This document shows positions 50,153-60,914 of a stretch of DNA of 64,000 nucleotides, in pieces. Both the position numbers and the translations under genes were made by a program. Every line of letters starts with the position of its first letter. Position 1 is the first letter of the stretch. This DNA comes from Adineta vaga (lineage: Eukaryota > Rotifera), in NCBI GenBank assembly GCA_021613535.1, contig CP075495.1:14756001-14820000 (forward strand). Direction: 5' to 3'. The notes beneath the pieces were generated by a model, which had not been told where the DNA came from, ran no database searches, and saw only the letters and a program-made list of their open reading frames with translations.

Positions 50153-50653
50153 TTAAAGTTGAAGAATAAATTGTCCATTAGGTTCATGAAATTGTCTACC
50201 AACATATGTAATCCATGCTGGTATTCCTACAATTAATGTTAATCCTAATAAACCTAAATCTGCAAGTAAAAATCTTGCTGAAAGAACATCAAATCCTTGC
50301 AAATGATTAACTTCATATGTGACACAGCCAATCAGAAATAGATTAATTAAATTCACAACAAATGTTATATAAGCATGACTTGTTGCATAGATATGATATT
50401 GTCGACCAAGAATATATGAAAATACTAATGGAAGAAGAAGAATTCCAAGAAGAACAATGAGAAAACCAAGTGCAATTAATGATGCAAATATAAACAAATA
50501 ATCAGATGAAATGAAAATAAATGTTGTATTAACAATTAATAGAATTAAACCAGTTAATGTATGATAGAAAGCTAAACAACCAGCTAAATTTCCCCAACAA
50601 ACACCAGATTTCCAATTGGAATTATTATAAACAATGTTTGAATCACTTTCCAT
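50153..50653 (-). CDS. Four-TM membrane protein, family unknown
   Basis: The 166-aa single-exon protein has four TM segments at about residues 26-48, 52-80, 92-112 and 126-150. Short loops and both termini are predicted cytosolic. Residues WKSGVCWGNLAGCLAFYHTL precede TM1. The length and topology resemble MARVEL or LAPTM-type proteins, but no defining motif is visible. It converges on the GPI-candidate gene with a 140-nt gap. Confidence 0.65.
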   Translation of the reverse strand: MESDSNIVYNNSNWKSGVCWGNLAGCLAFYHTLTGLILLIVNTTFIFISSDYLFIFASLIALGFLIVLLGILLLPLVFSYILGRQYHIYATSHAYITFVVNLINLFLIGCVTYEVNHLQGFDVLSARFLLADLGLLGLTLIVGIPAWITYVGRQFHEPNGQFILQL

Positions 50654-53293
50654 TGAATAGATATATATTTATCTCTTTTCAAGAAAACAACTAATACGAA
50701 TGAATAAACAAAACCTTACACATATCGAAAGAATAGTGAATCATCATATTCGATCAACTTTCATTGGATATATTATTAAATCTTTACTCGATAATAAACA
50801 ATGGAATAGATCACACTCTTGAACGTTATATTCATATTCTTAAAATAGAAATCTATAAATAAATCTGAACTCGATGTGTTTTTTTTTCCATCGATCTATG
50901 TTTATTCGTATAATAAGGTGAATAGAATTTTTATCTCAATGATCAAGATACAAAATATATCGCCTTCATTATTGTTGTTGTTTTTTCGTGATTCAGAGAG
51001 AAAATTTGTTCTTAATTATAATAATCTACTAGAAATTCATGTTTTTCCTGACATAAAGATTTGTCTTTTTTTGTGCCAGATGTTGCGAGATATTAACTGA
51101 ATCAAGTTTGTTCCGTTGAATAACAGAAGGAGAAAAAAAAAGAATCAATATTTTTGCTCTTTTATTGTCATGTTTTGACTGGAATTTAAACTTGCATTGT
51201 TCGTAGGAGGAGGAGAGAGATTAGATTGACAAGCATTTAAATGACAGTTTGTCATTAGTTCTTCCGATTAGATTATTATGTTTAATGGTACGAAAATTTG
51301 AATTTTTTTCTTTCCTCGATTTTCAGTAGAATTTGTTCTGGAAAAAAAGTGAGTACATTTTAAAAATAGAAGATTAATTCTTGATGTTATTGTAATTTTT
51401 AACATTGACATAATAATATTTACCTGTCATCGATGAACTTATGATAGATATTCAATGTTCTTTTCATATATTCTCGTGACTTGTCGAAGAAAGTTTTAGA
51501 CATCAACAATACTAAAAGAACATTTCTTTCTTTATCGATGATGAAAAGAAGACAATACGTAAATCTTCTATATTGTTAATTATTTTCTTCTTTTGGTGGC
51601 AGTTTTCTAATTAAATTCAATTTGTTATAATCACACGTGAGTTTGTCTCTGACGTCAGGATGATTCTTTTTATTTTATTATGTTGTACTTAAATAATAAT
51701 TAGTCATTTCTTATCTAACGACATTGTCTTATGTACATGTATAAGAAGCATCAGTCTTTTCTTAGATTATCTCAAGAGATTCGATATTCTATTCCCTTGT
51801 TTATCATCTGAAAGTACTTTCCTTGAGTACCGATGCAAATTTAGTTGACCCATAAACTTAAACAAACAGATCTGTTTTCTTTTTCGAGAATTTTCTATTC
51901 GATTTGTTCTATTATCATTTATAAGCTAATATATGATAATTGAATTTGATAGAATCGTCAAAATTTCCACCCACAAATGCATAATCTTTTCTCAAGAGAA
52001 TTTCAATAATCATCTTTATACTTAAAAGATATTTGCAAGAAACAAAAATTGACAACTGATGACATATGAATTCCAGAAAAACATTCTTCTTCGTCTTCTT
52101 CTTATGGAATAAAAACAAAGCAGGTAGTTCAGCTGTTTTTCTTTCCTAACGGAAAATTCTTCTTCTCTTTCTCTTTTTCGTCTCCCCCTCCTACATCTAG
52201 ACAAGTTTTTCTCTTTAGTTTCTCCATATTTCCGTCTGTATACATGATGAGAATACGCATATTTAACTGTTATTCACTTCTTTAACATAACTCGTACCCG
52301 CTTTTATAATATTAAAAAAATAGTGCCCTCATTTTTCCATTTGTTTTTGAATATTTAACTTTTTTATCAACTATATGTAAAGCGGCTTTTTACCTGATTC
52401 ATAGTGCCCACATTTTTCCATTTGTTTTTGAATATTTAACTTGTTTTATCCACTATATGTAAAGCGGCTTTCTACCTGATTTTTTTTCTTCTTTTAAAAC
52501 AATAGCTAGATGAGAACTAATCGAGATAATTACTTTTCTGCTAAGAACTTGTAGTGAATAGCATATAAACAGAGATCACTTAAGAATATACGGGTAAAAA
52601 GACAAATACATGTCATCATATCATCTTGACTTTTGTTGTATGAAGAAAACCTCTATTTTATATATACATCTATCTATGAGTATTTGACATTTATTAAGAG
52701 AAGACGAGTATTTATGATTTTTTCTTTTATTGAGTCATCTTTTTTTTCTGACGTTTTTTATTATTTTAATCAGTCACTAGATATCAAGATATTTATCAAT
52801 ATAGAGAATAATATTTTTCTTCTTTGTCAAGATTTTTGTCAATAGAAAAGTTTTAGAGAGATTTTCATGATAAAGACCGAGAAAGGAAAAGCCATGTGTA
52901 ATGAAGGAAGTAGAAATTGACGTTATGACAAAATTTCAATGCATGATTTATTGTTTTTGTAAAGAAAATCAGCAGTAGTCATCGCAGACTATAAAATAAT
53001 TAGAATCATTTTAGTTTCATTCATTTATTCAAATGTGTTCATGTCGATATAATTCAAGAGAACAAGTTTCTTTTTCTCCCCCTTCTTTTCTCTCCGATCA
53101 TTCGTTTCGTGAAGATCTAATCCTTGACTATAAACAAGTGTGTTCTTTATGTGTTGATTGAGAATAAATTCAATTTTATATTAATCAAAAAAGAAAAAAA
53201 CAAGAATAAAGTAATGCTGATTAGATTTTTCTAGATGTTAAAAATTCATTAATCAAATTTTCAAAAACAAAAACAAAAACAAAATCTACAAAA
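50654..53293. other. 2.6-kb gene-poor region
   Basis: This is the longest empty stretch in the window. It is AT-rich with poly-A/T runs. Open frames are short and without family signatures. The one clear structure is an 81-bp tandem repeat at 52,321-52,482. It may contain regulatory DNA for the following synaptotagmin-like gene. Confidence 0.55.
52321..52482. repeat. Two-copy tandem repeat, unit about 81 bp
   Basis: Unit 1 starts TAGTGCCCTCATTTTTCCAT at 52,321 and unit 2 starts TAGTGCCCACATTTTTCCAT at 52,402. Both end with AAGCGGCTTT...ACCTGATT. The units differ at only a few positions, so the duplication is fairly recent. It is non-coding. Confidence 0.9.
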
Positions 53294-54758
53294 ATGATTG
53301 TTACCATCGTTATTGGAACTATTGTAGCTGTATGTGCAGTATCGTCTTTAATTTTCTATGTATTTACTCATTCACGACATGTCAACAGCGAAAAACAACA
53401 AATTATACATTCATTTAAACCATCGATGGGTATAGTAACAAAAACATTTCTTCAAGATTCACCATTTCATTTCAATGATTCAAATAAGAAATCTAATCGT
53501 TCATCTTGTCCAACAAATTCATCAGAAATCAATGAATTATCACATAAAAAACAACATCGATCAGCTGGATCTATTAATACATCAATGACACAACCACGTT
53601 CATCAACTATGCTAACAGGTTTATTTCCATTACATCGTCCACGTAGTGCCAATTGGCGACAAGGTTCAATCGTCGATCCAAAACAAATGGCATTAATTGA
53701 ATTTTCTCTTCCATCAACAAACACGAGTGATAAATATCGACGTCGATCTATTGCTATATGTAATAGTATTTCTGAACCAAAAGAAAATCCACTTATAACA
53801 CGAGATTCAACCTTACCTTGTCTTCTATCATTTTCATTAACTTATCTCAAAAGTTGTCAATTAAAAGTTCAATTTCATTCCATTCAATCTTTACCATCTA
53901 ATATTCATCTACAACAATTAACGATTAAAATCAAATTAACACCTGATGGAAAAGAAAAATCGATTCAAATCAAAGCTTCAATAGAACATGACACGATTTT
54001 TCAAGGAGATTATTCTGTTCTTTTTTCAAATATTCCATTGGAAAAACTTTCCGAACGAAGTCTGTCAATGTCAATCCATGGAAAAGATCAAAATAAGAAA
54101 ACAGTACAGCTAGGTCATGTTGGTAAATTACATTTAAATCAAGTTAATAAATTACAAATTGATAATCAAATCAATTTCATGCATGAAATTGAAAAGACTA
54201 AACCAGTATGTCAAGATTTTCTTCTCTCTCTCTCTCTCTCTCTTTCTATATGAATCATATCATTTTAGTCATCTATTGAACTTCTTCTTTCTCTTGCAAA
54301 AACTGATGAACAACATATGCGCATTGAACTTCAACGTATTAAAGGATTGAAAATAGATCAAAAGAAACTTGGTAAGACTTTTTTTTTCTTCTTTTTTCTC
54401 AACAAATACTTTGTTTTGTTTAGATTCACAATGTTATTTACAAATTCTTCTTTTGGATCGTCATCGACCATTATCTATCAAACAAAGCAAATCTTATCGA
54501 TTAAATTCATCAAATTTTACACTCGGTGAACAATTAGATTTCAATATTTTAACGTACAATTCAAATAATCTCGATCGTTTAATGTTAATGTTGAATTTAT
54601 ATTCAAATTGTAATACAACAAATGAATATAAATGTATTGCTCGTGTTAAACTTGCATCAAGTTTATTCTGTTCAGGAAATGGAATTATTCATTGGCAACA
54701 ATTTCAAGCACGAGGTTCATTTTCAATGTGGCATACATTAGACAAAGAACGACATTAG
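53294..54758 (+). CDS. Second synaptotagmin-like protein with degenerate C2 domains
   Basis: Three exons: 53294 to about 54207, about 54270-54371, and about 54424-54758. An N-terminal TM segment is at residues 2-26 (VTIVIGTIVAVCAVSSLIFY), followed by a Ser/Lys-rich linker with basic residues. C2A (about 175-300) shows LLSFSLTYLKSCQLKVQFHS and KTVQLGHVGKLHL. C2B contains CYLQILLLDRHRPLSIKQSK and ends IIHWQQFQ...WHTL, the synaptotagmin W-x-x-L/WH pattern. Calcium-binding Asp residues are lacking. The layout parallels the gene at 46.5 kb, so the two may be ancient paralogues. A (TC)n run at about 54,223-54,243 lies in the first intron. Confidence 0.75.
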
Positions 54759-56311
54759 AAATTCAGAAGGTCAAACAAGATTACGAACGATTGGTAATTT
54801 ATTCATAGAATGTATATGCGGGAATCCATCTTTTTTTTCATTTGTTGTTTTTTTTCTGTTGATTAAATGTAGTTTTATGAGAAAATCATGAGAAGAAATA
54901 AAGACCAGACATCATTCATATATATATATATATTGTTCAAATAGAATCAACAAGATTTAATCCACTAGAAACCTTCGTCATTCCAATGAAGATAACCTAG
55001 ATGGATTTTTCTACTGGAATTAATATTAAATATCTCAATGACGTCAAAACTATTCTTTTCTTTTCTGTTTTTTTTTCTACAACGCAATAGAAGAAGTAAT
55101 TGTAAAGACTTTGAGAAACCAAAAAGATAAGAATGATTTACATGCGTCGTTTGCTTTTCTTTTTTTCTCAGATTTATTTCATTCAAAGATCTTCAGCTAG
55201 AAAAGGATTCATCTTTCAAGATTATGTTTTTTTATCCTCGACGTCATTTTATCTAATTAGATGAATTTATTTTCAACTAATGAAGTTCGTTGACGTCAAC
55301 AAATTCCGGTCATAACTTCATATGTCTCATTCGATTTCTTTCAACGTTTTGTTTTTCATTAGAAAAACAAAGAAGTACATCGTTGCGTTCTATTTCGAGA
55401 CAAGAAATATGAAAAAAACAAAAGAATTTCTTTGTACTAAAAGATCTAAAAACGAAAGAAACTATTCTAGGCGTTTGAAATAATTACATTTGAAGGACGG
55501 AAATATGTTTTTTCTAATTACATTGACAGTATATTATAATATACAAGATAAGAAACATTTGAATATTCTATTACTTTAATAAATGAAAAAGAGAAAGAGA
55601 ACGAAAGGAGAACTTCAATAGGTTTGTCCTTCTTTTTTTCCATTAGACAAAAACCTGTTTGTATTTTTACCAAACGATCACTTCATTACTTAGGTGAACG
55701 TGATTTTGTGTAAATATGAATTTGTATTGAAATTTAATTCAGATATGTCCGATATTAGATATTCTATACTGATATCAAATTAATGTATAAAGGACTAGTA
55801 GAATCATGTGGTAGAAGAGAAAGAACTTAAAATAGAGAACTTATTATTTTCAAGTAGGAAATGCGATACTTTCACGTGATTTTAATGAGAAATGTTTAAT
55901 TGTATGTTGATTAGTTGAACTAATTTAAATGTATCTAGTTAAAAATGTTCGCAAAATCGGAGCAGTTCGACATCATATCTATTGTGTTGATATTATCAAT
56001 TCAATGAATATTTCTTTAACTTGAATTACATTTGTAGATGATAAAAAGAATAATAATATGTCATGTCATTAGAATTATTATATTGAACTGAATAATTGAT
56101 AAGTCCTATTCTAAAAATATGCGAAAATAACACATTCACATTACTTGATGTTGTTACTGATGAACATGGTACATCCAAAAGAATTAAACATGCAGTAATT
56201 TGGTGTCAACAAGTTTTTTGACTAAAGGTTGAATGTGTAGGGAAATGACATTCGTATAATATCAATGATTGGAAACAAAACATCAATGTTTCATATAATT
56301 CAATATCTTGT
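54759..56311. other. Gene-poor region
   Basis: No gene is found. A (TA)n run lies near 54,919-54,934. At about 56,117-56,213 a short coding-like frame (containing TDEHGTSKRIKHAVIWCQQ) ends at a stop and has no partner exons. It is possibly a relic. Confidence 0.5.
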
Positions 56312-57610
56312 GTCACATTCTAAAAGCAATGAAATATTCCAACAGAAGTACTTTGTTACGGAAATAATTAAGCGTCTCTTTTTTATCGAAACATATCGGA
56401 TATTTTTAATATTTCGGCATAGGATGTTTTTGTTATTGGTAATTCTCATGTTCAAACAGAACCGAACGACAAAATTCTTTTTCTTTCGTCATATGGTATT
56501 TCAATTAAGTGTTTCAATCAATAAAGATGAGTTATCGGTTTAGAATGAATACAAATCATGTATAGTTTAAGAAAACAATTTAATATTTTTATAGATATTC
56601 TTGTTGTGTCAATAGTTTTCAAAGTATTGCACATAATAGAATACTGTAGTGAAAAATCTAATTATTTGATGTACGGTAAATGAAATGGACTCACAATGTA
56701 CTTCATTCGAATATATTTCTCGTGATCTACCAACATATTGTCATGTGAAAATCTTGATATTTTATCTCAACATAGTTTTTTGACATATCATAACTCTAAG
56801 GTCAGGTATATCGTACGAAGAAATTAATCAAAAGAAAACGAAAACATTTAGCCATTTTGTATTTCTCTGCAAATCAAATATTCTTCTTCTAAAAAAACAC
56901 ATTCAAACTGTCATCAAATCAGCAAGTAAAGTAATAAGTTTATCTTTAAACTAACATATACTTAATCCCAAATAATCATGACATCAGTATACAACTCGAA
57001 CAAAACAAAAGAATAATGTTCTTGCTTACAATCGTAGCAATACTTTCTCTTATTTTCTATCGTATAGAATGTTTATCGAATCCAATTCCATCAGGTTTTG
57101 TTTATGTTCATGATCTCATACCTGATATTGAACTAAGTTTACGATGCATATCGTCCACAAAAAAGTGTTAATCAATTTATGAATTGGAGTCAAAGTCAAA
57201 ATGATTCCGAAGTAAAGAAAAGCTTTTATTATCCACGTGTCAATAGAGAAGATACATTTCAACTTGGTTATATTGCTCAAAAATCAGGTCATACAAGAGG
57301 AAGTACTATTGATTTAACATTAATTTCACTTGATAAATATTTACAAAATCCATTAAAACCAACGAAAAGAATTTTAAATGACAATTCAACAATCTTTTAT
57401 CTAGATGATAATACAATCGATATGGGATCTTCATTTGATCTTTTTGATCAAGTATCACATACAAATAGTTCACTTGTCGATAAAATATGTCAACAAAATA
57501 GATTAATGTTTAAAAATCTAATGGATCAAGCTGGTTTTATAAATTATGATAAAGAATGGTGGCATTATACACTGAAAAATGAACCTTTTCCTGATACTTA
57601 TTTTGACTTT
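56312..57610 (+). repeat. Segmental duplication, copy 1 (contains broken VanX-like gene)
   Basis: This segment is collinear with 59,223-60,590. Shared landmarks are the GTCACATTC...AAAAGCAATGAAATATT segment, AATAATTAAGCGTCTCTT, GACATATCATAA and CTTTAAACTAACATATAC. Flanks have diverged with many substitutions and indels, whereas about 57,050-57,607 is nearly identical to its partner. Confidence 0.85.
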
Positions 57611-57622
57611 GATATTCAATGA
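57016..57622 (+). pseudogene. VanX-like dipeptidase pseudogene with internal deletion
   Basis: The frame starts MFLLTIVAILSLIFYR and runs through the same PSGFVYVHDLIPDIELSL segment as the intact gene at 59,784. It then loses 143 nt. In the intact copy the deleted segment is bounded by TTTACG repeats at 59,960 and 60,103, and only one TTTACG remains here. The loss shifts the frame and reaches a stop within about ten codons. Downstream, an intact frame (57,179-57,622) still carries SGHTRGSTID and EWWH but lacks the N-terminal half of the fold. A TGA replaces the Ser-rich tail. The upstream ATG used by the other copy also meets a stop after 12 codons. It is not expected to be active. Confidence 0.85.
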
Positions 57623-58331
57623 TCCTCGTCGTGTTCTATGGATTATAATCAACTAGTTTTCATTATAATTGTTTTTGCTTTGTGCATTTTTTTCTAAGCA
57701 TTTTATATCTATGCACAATAGAGAGGAAAAGAAAAGAATTATTGACAAAATCTTTGAGATTCTCTCTAGGATATCAATATTTAGCTGAGCACTGCTGGAA
57801 ACAATCTAAGAAAGTAGATATTTTTAAAAAGTGACAGTGAAATAATCTATATAAATAGAGAAGGAAGTCAGTATTCTATTGATGATTGTTTTGAAAGAAG
57901 TATTTATACAAGTAGATATCATTGAGTTCTCAATATTACTTTTTTAAGATATAAAAGATCTTCTCTCGGTCAAATTGTTGATCCAACAGCTATTATAAAC
58001 AACTGTACTTAATGAAGAATTATCTCATTTCAATAGAAAACAAGAATTTAACGTTATTGATGAACTACGTGTTAAGAACTGTTGAAGATGGTTTATTACA
58101 TTATATTGTTAGTTTTCACGTGTAGATAGAAGCGAAGAATACAATTTTTTTTTCTTTCTACCATTTCTCTCGTCCGATATTAAATGGACATATTCTTATC
58201 GACGATCGAATAACTATTGTCTGGGTTGACTGATCATGTTCCTATAAATACGTGAATATCAAACACTGTCTTCATACAAATCATCGATCACTGATCACTT
58301 CATTCCATTGTGTACAAAACAAATCTGTAAA
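57623..58331. other. Intergenic with promoter of the peptide gene
   Basis: No gene is seen. A TATA box lies at 58,243-58,250 upstream of the small secreted-peptide gene. Confidence 0.55.
58243..58250 (+). promoter_or_regulatory. TATA box of the small peptide gene
   Basis: TATAAATA lies 82 nt before the ATG at 58,332. With start of transcription about 30 nt downstream, the 5' UTR would be about 55-60 nt. A strong TATA box fits a highly or specifically expressed secretory gene. Confidence 0.5.
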
Positions 58332-58559
58332 ATGAACAAATTTATCATAATTATCGTCTGTATTTTTATTCTTCAAATGGTATTTCAACCAACTCTATCG
58401 ATCGATGAAGATGACAAAATGATTATTGCTAATATTACTCATCCATCTGTACCAATTATGGATCACACAGTAGCAGTTAATATGTCAAAAACGGTTCGTC
58501 GTCGTCGTCGTCGAGAATGCAATACATTCAGTGGATATACATTGTGTTCTGATCCTTGA
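58332..58559 (+). CDS. Small secreted peptide precursor with six-Arg cleavage site
   Basis: This is a 75-aa single-exon protein. Residues 1-23 (MNKFIIIIVCIFILQMVFQP...) are a signal peptide. A spacer of about 32 residues with two sequons (NIT, NMS) follows. Residues 56-61 are six consecutive Arg, an ideal furin or prohormone-convertase site. The last 14 residues, ECNTFSGYTLCSDP, contain the only two Cys after the signal peptide, at positions 63 and 72, and could close a disulfide ring. No Gly precedes a basic amidation site. The layout is that of a neuropeptide, antimicrobial or toxin-like precursor. The ring resembles CCAP-like CNxFxG sequences only loosely. An AATAAA polyadenylation signal is at 58,669. 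Confidence 0.65.
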   Translation: MNKFIIIIVCIFILQMVFQPTLSIDEDDKMIIANITHPSVPIMDHTVAVNMSKTVRRRRRRECNTFSGYTLCSDP

Positions 58560-59783
58560 TGCAAGATTGATTAGGAATCGACAAGAAACATGTATAGTCT
58601 AAAAGAACGATTTTGTTCTTCCATAAATGTTTTTGTGTGTCTATGTGTATGAATATTTATTTCTTCTCAATAAAATATGTATATGAATATTATCCTATTC
58701 AAAAAGTAATTCATTGAAAGAGAGATATAAAGTATGGAAATTGATTAATATCCATCGTTATCATAATCCATAAGGCGTGTTGTGAAAATTAGATCGTAAT
58801 CAATATTCGTATTCCATTGACAAGTATTTGTTGAAACCAATCAAGATTAAATATATAAAAAACTACAGTGCAAACAAAACTGCATCAGATTTTCATTAGA
58901 ATTAGAATGTGATGATGTTTTCTTTTCTAAATATTGTATTCGACGCATTTCGCACGAATCACTATATGTACTCGAAAGTAATCAACGTTATCTCATATAC
59001 GTGTTAGATAAAAAGGTGTTTGTTACATCGAATAAACTTCAAGATTTAACATGATCATCATTTCTTATGTAAATGGAAGAAACAAGAGTAAAACTCTCGG
59101 CTAAGCATTTATAAACTGAGAGGATTTGAAGAGAATAATCTATCCATGAAAATAATCCCAATTCAAAACTGCTAAGAAAAAGCGTCTCTGTCAACAACAT
59201 TTACTGAATCTTTTCGATAATGGTTCACATTCGAAAAGCAATGAAATATTTCATTCGAATTAATATTATTAAAATATCGTTACAGAAATAATTAAGCGTC
59301 TCTTTGTTATCGAAACATATTGGATATGTTTATATTTCGACATAGGATGTTTTTTGTTACTGGTAATCCTCATGTTCAAACAGAAGCGAACAGCAAATAA
59401 TCCGTAAAAATATTTCACATGATCCACCAATAAATATACAATCATGTGGAAATCTTAATATTTTAGCTCAATATATATTTTTGACATATCATAATTACTA
59501 CAGGATCTGTTTAAGAAAACGTTTTGTTTCCTTATTTATTCATACATTGAGTTCAGGTATATAGTATCAAGAAACTAATCAAAAGAGAACGAAAAAGAAA
59601 AAGAAAACATTCACCCTCAAGGTATTTCTCTGTACATTAAATATTCTTCTACTAAAAACAACCACAACTTGGAAATTTCCAACTTGCGTTTTGTTTTACA
59701 AAATATATCGAAGTTGTCATCGAAACGACAGGTAAAATAATAGGTTTACCTTTAAACTAACATATACTTAATCCTGAATAATC
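58560..59783. other. Intergenic, 5' flank of the intact VanX-like gene
   Basis: About 1.2 kb. The part from 59,223 on is the diverged second copy of the segmental duplication. No gene is seen. Confidence 0.6.
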
Positions 59784-60590
59784 ATGACATCTAAATACGA
59801 TGACATCAATATACAATCCGAACAAAAGAAAAAAATAATGTTCTTATCTTCGATCGCAGCAGTACTGTTTCTTATTTTCTATCGTATAGAATGTTTATCG
59901 AATCCAATTCCATCAGGTTTTGTTTATGTTCATGATCTCATACCTGATATTGAACTAAGTTTACGTTATGCAAGCAATGAAAATTTTCTTGGCCATGTTG
60001 TGAATGGTTATTTAGGAAATGTTTCGATTCTAACGGAAGCAGCAGCTCTTGCTTTGAAACATGCTCAATTATTAGCAAAAGAAAAAGGTTATAAATTAGT
60101 TATTTACGATGCATATCGTCCACAAAAAAGTGTTGATCAATTTATGAATTGGAGTCAAAGTCAAAATGATTCCGAAGTAAAGAAAAGCTTTTATTATCCA
60201 CGTGTCAATAGAGAAGATACATTTCAACTTGGTTATATTGCTCAAAAATCAGGTCATACAAGAGGAAGTACTATTGATTTAACATTAATTTCACTTGATA
60301 AATATTTACAAAATCCATTAAAACCAACGAAAAGAATTTTAAATGACAATTCAACAATCTTTTATTTAGATGATAATACAATCGATATGGGATCTTCATT
60401 TGATCTTTTTGATCAAGTATCACATACAAATAGTTCACTTGTCGATAAAATATGTCAACAAAATAGATTAATGTTTAAGAATCTAATGGAACAAGCTGGT
60501 TTTATAAATTATGATAAAGAATGGTGGCATTATACACTGAAAAATGAACCTTTTCCTGATACTTATTTTGACTTTGATATTCAATCTTCT
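59223..60590 (+). repeat. Segmental duplication, copy 2 (contains intact VanX-like gene)
   Basis: This is the collinear partner of 56,312-57,610. It holds the full-length gene and differs from copy 1 by a 143-nt internal segment and several flank indels. Confidence 0.85.
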
Positions 60591-60683
60591 TCTTCTTCTT
60601 CTGCTTCTTTGTTTGAAATTCGATGTCAATATATTATTTTTTTCTTGTTAATTTTGGGTAATTTCCAACTTATTGATACGTAG
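59784..60683 (+). CDS. VanX-type D-Ala-D-Ala dipeptidase (peptidase M15D), eukaryote-adapted
   Basis: VanX is a bacterial zinc enzyme that hydrolyses D-Ala-D-Ala, a peptidoglycan precursor. This intronless 299-aa protein carries its signature: Arg112 in YDAYRP, His158 and Asp165 in SGHTRGSTID, and Glu246 and His249 in EWWH. The spacing H-x6-D and E-x2-H and the Arg-to-His distance of 46 match the enzyme. An N-terminal signal or anchor (MFLSSIAAVLFLIFYR, residues 19-34) and a C-terminal poly-Ser plus hydrophobic tail (CQYIIFFLLILGNFQL) look eukaryotic and suggest secretion with a GPI or membrane anchor. Codon use and AT content match neighbours. Origin by horizontal transfer is inferred from the family's bacterial distribution and lack of introns. 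It may digest bacterial cell-wall fragments from food. Confidence 0.88.
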   Translation: MTSKYDDINIQSEQKKKIMFLSSIAAVLFLIFYRIECLSNPIPSGFVYVHDLIPDIELSLRYASNENFLGHVVNGYLGNVSILTEAAALALKHAQLLAKEKGYKLVIYDAYRPQKSVDQFMNWSQSQNDSEVKKSFYYPRVNREDTFQLGYIAQKSGHTRGSTIDLTLISLDKYLQNPLKPTKRILNDNSTIFYLDDNTIDMGSSFDLFDQVSHTNSSLVDKICQQNRLMFKNLMEQAGFINYDKEWWHYTLKNEPFPDTYFDFDIQSSSSSSASLFEIRCQYIIFFLLILGNFQLIDT

Positions 60684-60914
60684 AACGAGGAAAGAAAAAC
60701 ACGCACACACATTCTTTCGCTTGTTTGTATGACGATATTATCAAGTTAATATAAAAAAACAAAAATAAAACTTCACATTTACCTTTATCGTTTCGTTGTA
60801 GTCTTCTTCCTATCAATACTTCATTCAATAATTATAACACTATTCTTCACTAAAGAGTAATATGTGTTGAATATTTTTCATGACTTTCATCTTTAGATCA
60901 AGGAAAAGATAAGG

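Noticed and set aside
58332-58559. Assignment of the small peptide to CCAP
   Set aside because: Only C-N-x-F-x-G is shared; ring size differs and there is no amidation Gly. Homology cannot be claimed.
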